Assembly (NCBI RefSeq): GCF_001667115.1
Contig: NZ_LZIJ01000197.1
Location: 106,665-170,664, forward strand
Direction of reading: 5' to 3'
Origin: Mycobacterium sp. 852002-51163_SCH5372311
Lineage (GTDB): Bacteria; Actinomycetota; Actinomycetes; Mycobacteriales; Mycobacteriaceae
DNA length: 64,000 nt
In this document: in pieces, positions 37,376 through 44,486 of the stretch
Numbering within the stretch: the stretch's first letter is position 1
Layout: each line of letters begins with the position of its first letter
Notes under the pieces: model-generated
What the model was told of the DNA's origin: nothing
The model's input: the letters and a program-made list of their open reading frames with translations, nothing else
Database searches by the model: none
Program-made: the position numbers and the translations under genes

Positions 37376-37405
37376 TGACATAGGTCATACAGTCAACCTA
37401 TGACA
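37376..37405. promoter_or_regulatory. Inverted repeat in the SDR/glbN intergenic region
   Basis: TGACATAGGT (37376-37385) and ACCTATGACA (37396-37405) match in inverted orientation at nine of ten positions across a ten-base spacer. The arms lie 50-80 bases upstream of the SDR gene start. The size fits a dimeric repressor such as a TetR protein; no partner can be named. Confidence 0.45.
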
Positions 37406-37415
37406 TCAACCGGCT

Positions 37416-37429
37416 AATCGGTACCGATT
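37416..37429. promoter_or_regulatory. Perfect 14-base palindrome upstream of glbN
   Basis: AATCGGTACCGATT reads the same on both strands and lies ten bases from the neighbouring inverted repeat, in the 239-base gap between the divergent SDR and glbN genes. It is a likely operator. The rest of the gap shows a possible TTGAAC/GTTACA pair at 37473-37501 for glbN, which is weak. Confidence 0.5.
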
Positions 37430-37565
37430 GACGTCATGAGGCCGCGCGCCGTGTCGTTCCGGCCCAAGCCTGTTGAACGCGCGCGCAATCCGCTTGTTAC
37501 ACCGAATAATCCGGGTGTGACGGCTCACTAACCGATCCGCAACGTCGCAATGTTGGACTGGCCCA

Positions 37566-37976
37566 ATGGGAATACTGTCGCGCTTCCGCAAGGCCCGGCC
37601 GGTGAGCATCTACGACAAGATCGGCGGACACGAGGCGATCGAACTCGTCGTCGAGGACTTCTACGCGCGGGTGCTGGCCGATGACCAACTGTCGGGATTC
37701 TTCAGCGGAACCAATATGAGTCGCCTCAAAGGCAAGCAGGCGGAGTTCTTCGCCGCCGCACTCGGCGGGCCTGAGCCATACACCGGTGCCCCGATGAAGC
37801 AGGTGCATCAGGGCCGCGGAATCACCATGCACCACTTCACCCTGGTAGCCGGACACCTCAGCGACGCGCTGACCGCGGCCGGAGTTGACGCCGAGACCGT
37901 CACAGAAATACTGGGTGCCATCGCCCCGCTGGCCGCCGACATCGCATCGGGTGAGACGACCGCCGCGACCGTCTGA
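37566..37976 (+). CDS. glbN: Group I truncated haemoglobin N
   Basis: A 136-residue 2-on-2 haemoglobin, the length of the M. tuberculosis protein (Rv1542c). It keeps the pre-A region (MGILSRFRKARPVSI), the Phe-Tyr pair with the distal Tyr B10 (VVEDFYARVL, Tyr near 33), the E-helix residues RLKGKQAEFFAAALGGP and the proximal His F8 in GITMHHFTLV near residue 81. Trhbn turns nitric oxide into nitrate with oxygen and so protects respiration. In M. tuberculosis glbN is followed by lprI; here it is followed by a degenerate Ldh2-family gene instead. Confidence 0.95.
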   Translation: MGILSRFRKARPVSIYDKIGGHEAIELVVEDFYARVLADDQLSGFFSGTNMSRLKGKQAEFFAAALGGPEPYTGAPMKQVHQGRGITMHHFTLVAGHLSDALTAAGVDAETVTEILGAIAPLAADIASGETTAATV

Positions 37977-38102
37977 CTCAGCCGCCGCCCGAGCGGCGCG
38001 CACTCCAAGAATCCGTCAAGAATCCAATAAGGATCCGTCAAGAAGGTGGTGGCAGCCTGGGCTTCTCCATCGGAGAACGCCGACGTGAGAGAGGTGACGG
38101 CT

Positions 38103-39083
38103 GTGACGCCAGAGGTCTTGGACCGTCCGCGACTACGCCCCTACTGCACCAATGACCACCTATTCTTCGGACCGCCCCCGCATGTCGAGGTATCGCAGGA
38201 CAAGCGCGAGGCCCCGGCCCGCCCAGACGGTCCCCAGCCACACCAGGAAGCCCTGGTCATCGGTGAAGACGAGGCCCGATTACTGACCCGGGCCGCTCTT
38301 GCCGACGCCGGGTTGTGCGCCACCGACGCGCGCCAGGTGGCCGACGCGCTGGTGGACACTTCGTTGCGCGGGATCGAGAACTACGGGCTGCGGTTACTAC
38401 CCCACTATCTCGACGAACTCGCTGCCGGCGTCGCCGATCCGACTGCCACGACACGGGTGATCTCCGACCGCGGCGCCGGACTGCTGATCGACGCCGACGG
38501 GGCGCTCGGCGTCGTCGCGGGGATGGCCGCCGCCCAGTTGGCTGCCAAACGCGCCGCAAAATTCGGCGTCGCCGCCGTCGCCGTCCGTAACTGCAACGAC
38601 TTCGGCGCCGCTTCGGTCTACACCCGGCAGCTCGCCCGAGAAGGTCTGGTCGGCATCGCGGTCACGTCAGCGTCGTGCGGCTACGGCGGCGTCGAACCGC
38701 TGTTCGGGACCGACCCGACCAGCCTGGCTCAGGATGACGAGTTCGCCCTCGAGACAGCGGACAGCCACCAAGCACTGGCCACGGCGGGAGCACTGCTGGG
38801 CCGTGTCCTGACCGGAGCGCCACTGGATCGGGAGCCAGCCGGGGAAAGCCGCGGCGTGGGCCACCTGCTCATCGCGGTGGATCCCGCTGCCTTTGGCGCA
38901 CACGCCGAGTTCGGCACCGGCCTTGCCGATATGTTGGGAGGCAGTCGCACCGATGCACCTGGCGACCCGCAGCGCACCCGGCTGTCGCAGGCTATCCCGC
39001 TCGACGCGCGCACAGCCGACGTGCTGTTCCCGCTCGCCGAATACCTGGGCGTTCCCGGTCCGCGGTCGGTGTTTGCGCCATAA
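38103..39083 (+). CDS. Degenerate Ldh2-family (malate/L-lactate dehydrogenase type 2) protein
   Basis: About 326 residues from GTG 38103, chosen because AGAGAGG lies at 38088-38094; GTGs at 38094, 38085 and 38046 are also in frame. The fold pattern of the Ldh2 (YlbC/AllD/sulfolactate dehydrogenase) family is clear in LRGIENYGLRLLPHYLDEL, GALGVVAGMAAAQLA, VAAVAVRNCNDFGAASVY and LFGTDPTSLA. The family His in the SHG motif is Tyr (Y94) and the catalytic His of NHFG is Asp (D166). The segment of about 60-75 residues that normally follows GTNP, with DMATS and GHKGYGL, is missing; the sequence jumps to LLGRVLTGAPLD. The C-terminal part (HLLIAVDPAAFG) is normal. It is probably a non-catalytic homologue or a decaying gene. 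The N-terminal 60 residues are not part of the family. Confidence 0.75.
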   Translation: MTPEVLDRPRLRPYCTNDHLFFGPPPHVEVSQDKREAPARPDGPQPHQEALVIGEDEARLLTRAALADAGLCATDARQVADALVDTSLRGIENYGLRLLPHYLDELAAGVADPTATTRVISDRGAGLLIDADGALGVVAGMAAAQLAAKRAAKFGVAAVAVRNCNDFGAASVYTRQLAREGLVGIAVTSASCGYGGVEPLFGTDPTSLAQDDEFALETADSHQALATAGALLGRVLTGAPLDREPAGESRGVGHLLIAVDPAAFGAHAEFGTGLADMLGGSRTDAPGDPQRTRLSQAIPLDARTADVLFPLAEYLGVPGPRSVFAP

Positions 39084-39122
39084 GGGAACCAGGGACGCCT
39101 CCGCCCGCGTCACAATGCCCGT

Positions 39123-39881
39123 ATGGCGCGCACATTCGAGGATTTGGTGGCAGAAGCCGACGCGGTGTCCGTGGACGGCTGGGATTTCTCCTGGCTGGAC
39201 GGTCGCGCCACCGAGCAACGGCCTTCCTGGGGCTACCAACGGCTGTTGAAGCAGCGGTTGGCGACGGTGTCGTCCGCCCTGGACATTCACACCGGTGGCG
39301 GCGAAGTACTGGCCGGCGCGGGGCCCTTTCCGCCGACCATGGCGGCCATCGAAACGTGGCCCCCGAACGCGGCGATCGCAACCCGACGCCTGCATCCGCT
39401 GGGTGTGGTGGTCATCGCGACTGCGAATGAGCCGCCGCTGCCGTTCGCCGACGCGGCGTTCGATCTGGTAACCAGCCGTCATCCCACTGCCGTGTGGTGG
39501 TCCGAGGTCGCCCGGGTCCTTCGGCCGGGCGGCACCTATTTTGCGCAGCACATCGGACCCGCCACGACGGGCGAGCTGGTCGAGTACTTCCTCGGGCCGC
39601 AACCCCAGAAATGGGCCGAGCATCATCCGGACGCCGTGCGCGCGCAGGCGCAAGCCGCGGGCCTGCAGATCGTGGATGTGCGCATGGAACGGCTGCGCGC
39701 CGAGTTCTTCGACATCGGCGCCGTTGTCTACTTCCTGCGCAAGGTGATTTGGGCGGTGCCGGACTTCAGCGTGCAGCGCTACCGCACGCGACTGCGCAAA
39801 CTCCACGACCACATCGAGGCCGAAGGGCCCTTCGTCGCCCACGCCACCCGGGTGCTCGTGGAGGTCCGAAAGCCCGAATGA
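39123..39881 (+). CDS. SAM-dependent methyltransferase
   Basis: A 252-residue class I methyltransferase. SAM-binding positions are ALDIHTGGGEVLAGA near residues 51-65, then AAIATRRLHPLGV, PLPFADAAFDLVTSRHPTAVWW, and VARVLRPGGTYFAQHIGP near 140. The glycine motif is DIHTGGGE instead of the common DxGxGxG, but the later motifs are standard. No ribosome binding site is evident. The substrate is unknown. It lies between the Ldh2-like gene and the convergent pseudouridine synthase gene. Confidence 0.82.
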   Translation: MARTFEDLVAEADAVSVDGWDFSWLDGRATEQRPSWGYQRLLKQRLATVSSALDIHTGGGEVLAGAGPFPPTMAAIETWPPNAAIATRRLHPLGVVVIATANEPPLPFADAAFDLVTSRHPTAVWWSEVARVLRPGGTYFAQHIGPATTGELVEYFLGPQPQKWAEHHPDAVRAQAQAAGLQIVDVRMERLRAEFFDIGAVVYFLRKVIWAVPDFSVQRYRTRLRKLHDHIEAEGPFVAHATRVLVEVRKPE

Positions 39882-39893
39882 GTCTTCGCTCGA

Positions 39894-40820
39894 TCAGCCG
39901 TCGCCGCGCAATACGTCGAGCGCGTGCTGCAGATCGGGTGGGTATGGACTGACGATCTCGATGCGCCGGCCATCGGCCGGATGGGCGAATGCCAGCGACC
40001 GTGCGTGCAGCCATTGGCGTTGCAGCCCAAGCTTTTTCGCCAGCGTCGGGTCGGCGCCGTAGACGAGGTCGCCGCAACACGGATGATGCAGCGCGGCGAA
40101 ATGCACCCGGATCTGGTGCGTGCGACCGGTTTCCAGATGCACGTCGAGCAGGCTGGCGGCCACGAACGCTTCAACGGTGTCGTAGTGGGTGATGCTGTGC
40201 CGGCCGTTCTTGGTGACCGCGAATTTCCACTCGTTACCGCGGTGCCGGCCGATGGGCGCGTCGATGGTCCCGCTGGACGGATCCGGGTGTCCCTGCACCA
40301 GCGCGTGATAGCGCTTGTCCACGGTGCGCTGCTTGAACGCCCGCTTGAGCACGGTGTATGCGCGCTCGGAGAGCGCCACCACCATCACCCCCGAGGTGCC
40401 GACGTCCAGGCGATGCACGATTCCCTGGCGCTCGTGCACACCTGACGTGGTGATCCGGTAACCGGCGGCGGCCAAGCCGCCGAGCACCGTGGGGCCCGTC
40501 CAGCCGACCGATGCGTGCGCGGCCACCGCGGCCGGCTTGTCGACGGCGACGATGTCGTCGTCCGAGTACAGGATCGTCATGCCCTCGATGTCGACGGGCG
40601 TGTTTTCCAGCGGCGCCGCCGGCTCAGGCAGCCGCACCTGCAGCAGGGCGCCCGACGTGAGCCGATCGGATTTCCCGGCCTGCACGCCGTCGAGTTCGAC
40701 GCCGCCGTCTTCGGCCAGCGCCGCCGCGGCGCTGCGCGACAAGCCGAGTAGGCGCGCCAGGCCCGCGTCAACACGCATGCCCGCCAGGCCGTCCGGGACG
40801 AGCATCGAACGGTCCGTCAT
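39894..40820 (-). CDS. RluA-family 23S rRNA pseudouridine synthase, Rv1540-like
   Basis: A 308-residue enzyme. An S4 RNA-binding domain (residues 10-70: RVDAGLARLLGLSRSAAAALAEDGGVELDG) precedes the catalytic domain. The catalytic Asp is in HRLDVGTSGVMVVA near residue 140, with the nearby KRYHALVQG and GRTHQIRVHFAALHHP motifs. RluD-type enzymes make pseudouridines in helix 69 of 23S rRNA. The gene overlaps lspA by four bases, the common actinobacterial pairing. Confidence 0.93.
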   Translation of the reverse strand: MTDRSMLVPDGLAGMRVDAGLARLLGLSRSAAAALAEDGGVELDGVQAGKSDRLTSGALLQVRLPEPAAPLENTPVDIEGMTILYSDDDIVAVDKPAAVAAHASVGWTGPTVLGGLAAAGYRITTSGVHERQGIVHRLDVGTSGVMVVALSERAYTVLKRAFKQRTVDKRYHALVQGHPDPSSGTIDAPIGRHRGNEWKFAVTKNGRHSITHYDTVEAFVAASLLDVHLETGRTHQIRVHFAALHHPCCGDLVYGADPTLAKKLGLQRQWLHARSLAFAHPADGRRIEIVSPYPPDLQHALDVLRGDG

Positions 40821-41422
40821 TTGGCCTGGTCGGCCTCTCGGTGGCCGGCCTTGTCCTCGCCGGGTCTACGCCGGCCCACGTTGTCGAAGTCGTAGCCGAA
40901 GATGGACAGCACCACCAGCAGGATGGCCCCGCCGACGACGGATGGGTCCGCGACGTTGAACACCGGCCACCAGCCGACGGACAAGAAATCCACCACATGT
41001 CCTCGCAGCGGCCCGGGCGAACGGAAGAACCGGTCCACCAGGTTGCCCATCGCGCCGCCGAGGATCATGCCCAGGCCGATGGCCCACCACGGCGACACCA
41101 GCCGTCGCCCCATCCAGAAGATGCCGCCCACCACACCGGTCGCGATCAGGGTCAATACCCAGGTGTATCCGGTCGCCATGGAGAACGCAGCCCCCGAATT
41201 GCGCACCAAAGTCCAGGTCACCGTGTCGCCGATGATCGAAACCGGTTGACCAGGAGGCAGCAGTCGCACGGCCAGCACCTTGGTGACGATGTCGAGCGTC
41301 AGGACGACTGCCGCGACGGTCAGCAGCAGGCGCAGCCGCCGGGGAGGACTGTGCGGCGCGGGTTCAGTTTCCCCAGCCGTCGCTGTCTCCGGCTCAGCCG
41401 ATCCTGTTGGTTCGTCAGGCAC
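40817..41422 (-). CDS. lspA: Lipoprotein signal peptidase
   Basis: A 201-residue membrane aspartyl protease (type II signal peptidase) that removes lipoprotein signal peptides after lipidation. I place the start at GTG 41422, which gives a length like the M. tuberculosis protein; GTG 41461 is a longer option. Four membrane helices are visible. The catalytic Asp pair is in GGAMGNLVDRFF near residue 123 and in WPVFNVADPSVV near 150. Its substrates should include the lipoprotein at 933-1319. It overlaps the RluA-family gene by four bases. Confidence 0.94.
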   Translation of the reverse strand: MPDEPTGSAEPETATAGETEPAPHSPPRRLRLLLTVAAVVLTLDIVTKVLAVRLLPPGQPVSIIGDTVTWTLVRNSGAAFSMATGYTWVLTLIATGVVGGIFWMGRRLVSPWWAIGLGMILGGAMGNLVDRFFRSPGPLRGHVVDFLSVGWWPVFNVADPSVVGGAILLVVLSIFGYDFDNVGRRRPGEDKAGHREADQAK

Positions 41423-41505
41423 TCCCCCATCATCCCTTAGATGTTGCGCGCCATCCCCCACCCCCGCGATCGCCTGCGACCGGCACCGTGCGCGAAGATC
41501 CCCAC

Positions 41506-42435
41506 ATGACCCGCCTCACCGTCATCACCACCGGCGGCACCATTGCCACCACGCGGGGCGCCGACGGGGTGCGCCGGCCCAGCCACGGCGGCGCGGAGCT
41601 GATGGCGGGTCTCGACGGCGATGTCGACATTGTCGACCTGATGGCGCTGGACAGCTCGCAGCTGACACCGGCCGACTGGGACCGGATCCGCGCTGCGATG
41701 CAGACGGCGATCGGTCGCGGCGCCGGCGGAATCGTCATCACCCACGGGACCGACACCCTCGAGGAGACCGCGCTGTGGCTCGAGCTGACGTACGGCGGGC
41801 GGGCCCCGATCGTCATGACCGGCGCGATGCGCAGTGCCGATGCCCCAGACGCGGACGGTCCGGCCAATCTGCGCGATGCATTGGCGCTGGCGGCCAGTGC
41901 GCAAGCTGTTGACCAGGGCGTGCTGGTGTGTTTTGGCGGTAGGGTCAGGCAACCGTTGGGCCTGCGGAAGGCCGCCACCACCGACCTGACCGGGTTTATC
42001 GGCGAGACGCTCGGCACGGTGTCCGCGGAGTTGACCCTCGGGGCCAAGACACGTCCTTATGTCGGCGATGCGCGCGCTGACGCCGCGCCGCGGGTCGACA
42101 TCGTCGCCGCCTACCCGGGCAGCGACGCGGTGGCGATGGACGCCTGCGTGGCCGCGGGGGCGCGCGCCGTGGTGCTGGAAGCGGTCGGGTCGGGCAATGC
42201 CGGGGACGCGGTGGTCGAGGGAGTTCGCCGACACTGCGGCAATGGGGTGACCGTCGCGGTGTCCACGCGAGTCCCGGGCGGACGGGTCAATCCGGGGTAC
42301 GGTCCCGGACACGAGTTGGTGAAGGCCGGCGCGATCATGGTGCCGCACCTGGCGCCGCCGCAGACCCGGGTGCTGGTCATGGCCGCGCTCGCGGCGGGGT
42401 TACCCGTCGCCGACGTCGTCGACCGCTGGGGTTGA
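41506..42435 (+). CDS. ansA: L-asparaginase
   Basis: A 309-residue type I/II-like asparaginase that converts asparagine to aspartate and ammonia. The first catalytic Thr is in VITTGGTIA near residues 5-13 and the second is in THGTDTLEETA near 82-92, with VMTGAMRSADAPDADGPANLRDAL following. The start at ATG 41506 fits these motifs. There is no signal peptide, so it acts in the cytoplasm. In M. tuberculosis AnsA (Rv1538c) supports growth on asparagine and resistance to acid. Its 3' end overlaps the convergent dinB gene by 36 bases. Confidence 0.94.
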   Translation: MTRLTVITTGGTIATTRGADGVRRPSHGGAELMAGLDGDVDIVDLMALDSSQLTPADWDRIRAAMQTAIGRGAGGIVITHGTDTLEETALWLELTYGGRAPIVMTGAMRSADAPDADGPANLRDALALAASAQAVDQGVLVCFGGRVRQPLGLRKAATTDLTGFIGETLGTVSAELTLGAKTRPYVGDARADAAPRVDIVAAYPGSDAVAMDACVAAGARAVVLEAVGSGNAGDAVVEGVRRHCGNGVTVAVSTRVPGGRVNPGYGPGHELVKAGAIMVPHLAPPQTRVLVMAALAAGLPVADVVDRWG

Positions 42436-43812
42436 GCCTTCGGCCGGCTGCTCGTCGCGCAGCGCGCCGACGTAGTCCGGCCAGTCCAGCGAGTCGATCG
42501 GGTTGGCGCTGGCGAGGTCGTCGGCGTCGGCGGGGAAGGTCCGAGCCTGCCCCGGCCCGGAACCCCGGGTCTCGAACCGGACGGTGACCACCCCGTGGCC
42601 CGAGCCCTGCACCCAGCCGTGGCCGAAACTAGGGTGCGTGACGTCGTCACCGATTCGCCAGGGCGAGGCCTCGGAACTCGGCGCGAACATCGCCTCGGTT
42701 GCGGTTTCGACGGGATGCTGGGCATCCGACTCCGGCTCCGAGAGTTCCAAATCCGGGAACAGCGATTCCTGGTGCACATCGCTCAGCCCCGAAAACCCAA
42801 CGCCGAGAAGGCGAATGGGACCGATCTGCACCGGGTCGAGCAGCAGCCGTCGGGCTACCGCGACGAGGGTGCCCACCTCCGTCGTGGCGTAGGGCATCGT
42901 CGCGGACCGGGTCAGTGTGCTCATGTCCGACTTCTTCAGCTTCACCGTGACGGTGCGCGCACCACGGCCGTCGCGCAGCAGGCGCTGATGTGCATGCTCG
43001 GCGATGGGGTCGATCGCGTCGCGCAACTGGTCCAGGGTGGTCAGGTCGACGGCAAAGGTGGACTCGGCGCTGATCTGCTTGGCCTCGGCACGCTCGGCGA
43101 CGGGTCGGTCGTCGATGCCCCGGGCCAGCCGATGCAGGGCGGGTCCGACAGTGGCACCCAGGATGTTGGCCGCTTCGGCGTCGGTCAGCGCGGCCAGCTG
43201 GCCGATGGTCTCGATTCCGAGCCGGTGCAGCTTCTCCTCGGCAACCGGCCCGATACCCCACAGCCGGCGCACCGGCAACCCGCCGAGCAGCAATTGTTCC
43301 TCGGCGCGGTGGACCACCCGGATACCGTTGGGTTTGGCCAGGCCGGAGGCTATCTTTGCGATCTGCTTACCCGATCCGGCGCCGACGCTGGCGACCAAAC
43401 CGGTCTCTTCGCGCACCCGCCGCCGGAGGTTTTCGCAGAAGCCTTCGACGTCGTCGGCCGACGCCCCGGCCAGCTGGGGCGGCTCCCCGAACGCCTCGTC
43501 GAAGGACAGCTGCTCCACGACGGGCACCAGGCTGCGCACGGCATCGAAGACTCGGCGGCTGGCCACGCCGTAGACCACGCCGCGCGGCGGCAGCACCACC
43601 GCGGTCACGCCGACCAGCCGGCGGGCCTGATGCATCGGCATGGCCGACCGGGCGCCGAACACCCGGGCCTCGTAGCTCGCCCCGGCCACCACGCCCCGGC
43701 CACCCAGCCCGCCCACCAGCACCGGTCGCCCCCGCAGGGTGGGCCGGGTGAGTTGTTCAACGGAGGCGAAGAACGCATCCATGTCCAGGTGCAGCACCCA
43801 ACGGGACTCCAC
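42400..43812 (-). CDS. dinX: Y-family DNA polymerase IV, DinB1
   Basis: A 470-residue translesion polymerase. The metal-binding residues are in LHLDMDAFFASVEQ near residues 8-21 and in LSFDEAF near 100-106. GVGAGSGKQIAKIASGLAKP-type spacing and LWGIGPVAEEKL follow as the helix-hairpin-helix thumb. The little-finger domain holds VTVKLKKSDMSTLTRS. A clamp-binding motif, QESLF, is at residues 348-352, as in mycobacterial DinB1 (Rv1537). A low-complexity C-terminal tail of about 110 residues follows. The gene converges on ansA and overlaps it. Confidence 0.93.
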   Translation of the reverse strand: MESRWVLHLDMDAFFASVEQLTRPTLRGRPVLVGGLGGRGVVAGASYEARVFGARSAMPMHQARRLVGVTAVVLPPRGVVYGVASRRVFDAVRSLVPVVEQLSFDEAFGEPPQLAGASADDVEGFCENLRRRVREETGLVASVGAGSGKQIAKIASGLAKPNGIRVVHRAEEQLLLGGLPVRRLWGIGPVAEEKLHRLGIETIGQLAALTDAEAANILGATVGPALHRLARGIDDRPVAERAEAKQISAESTFAVDLTTLDQLRDAIDPIAEHAHQRLLRDGRGARTVTVKLKKSDMSTLTRSATMPYATTEVGTLVAVARRLLLDPVQIGPIRLLGVGFSGLSDVHQESLFPDLELSEPESDAQHPVETATEAMFAPSSEASPWRIGDDVTHPSFGHGWVQGSGHGVVTVRFETRGSGPGQARTFPADADDLASANPIDSLDWPDYVGALRDEQPAEGSTPAVDDVGDG

Positions 43813-43855
43813 AGCCGCTAATGCTATTTAGGACTGCTGGGCTACGGTTTTGCGC

Positions 43856-44422
43856 ATGGCAATGAATCTCTGTCATCGGTTGTGCTGCAGCTCGGATCGC
43901 TGGGCGAAGGAGGTCGAACACCACCTGTTGCCGACCGTGCTCGCCGACGTGGAACTGGGTGACAAGACTCTCGAGATCGGACCGGGCTACGGCGCGTTCC
44001 TGCGCGTACTGATCGACAAGACGCCAGACCTGACCGCGGTCGAGATCGATGCGCCGATGGCCCAGCGGCTCCAAAGCCAGTACGGAGACCGGGCGCGCAT
44101 CATCAACGGCGACGGCACCGATACCGGCTTGCCCGCAAATGAGTTCAGCTCGGTGCTGTCGTTCACGATGCTGCATCACGTTCCGACCGCCGAACTGCAA
44201 GACCGGTTGTTTGCCGAGGCCTTTCGGGTGCTGCGGCCCGGAGGGGTATTCGCCGGCAGCGACGGCGTGCCGTCGCTGATGTTCCGCATCCTGCACTTTC
44301 GTGACACCTGCAACCCGATTCCGCCTGAGACAATGCCGGATCGCTTGCGCGCGGCGGGCTTTCAGGACGTCGTCGTCAACGTGGGCGCCGGCAGGCAGCG
44401 CTGGCGCGCGGTCAAACCCTAA
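43856..44422 (+). CDS. SAM-dependent methyltransferase (methyltransf_11 type)
   Basis: A 188-residue protein. The SAM loop is LEIGPGYGAFLRVL near residues 41-54, then TAVEIDAPMAQRL with the acidic ribose contact, VLSFTMLHHVP near 102 and FRVLRPGGVFAGSD near 125. The start is taken as ATG 43856; TTG 43850 is in frame just before it. A Cys-rich N-terminus (LCHRLCCSS) is unusual. The substrate is unknown. It converges on ileS across a perfect inverted repeat. Confidence 0.82.
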   Translation: MAMNLCHRLCCSSDRWAKEVEHHLLPTVLADVELGDKTLEIGPGYGAFLRVLIDKTPDLTAVEIDAPMAQRLQSQYGDRARIINGDGTDTGLPANEFSSVLSFTMLHHVPTAELQDRLFAEAFRVLRPGGVFAGSDGVPSLMFRILHFRDTCNPIPPETMPDRLRAAGFQDVVVNVGAGRQRWRAVKP

Positions 44423-44485
44423 CCGCGAAAGTGCAACTGCCGACGGATGTTCTTGGGAAATGCGTTGGCAGTTGCACTTTCGCGG
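44423..44485. terminator. 19-bp perfect inverted repeat between convergent genes
   Basis: The arms at 44423-44441 (starting CCGCGAAAGTGC) and 44467-44485 (ending GCACTTTCGCGG) are exactly complementary over 19 bases, with a 25-base loop. The left arm begins at the base after the methyltransferase stop, and the right arm ends one base before the ileS stop region. It would serve both strands as a bidirectional terminator, although there is no T-run. Confidence 0.65.
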
Positions 44486-44486
44486 A

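Noticed and set aside
37977..38102. Remnant of lprI after glbN
   Set aside because: No lipobox or lprI-like sequence can be read in the gap; the next gene is the Ldh2-like one.
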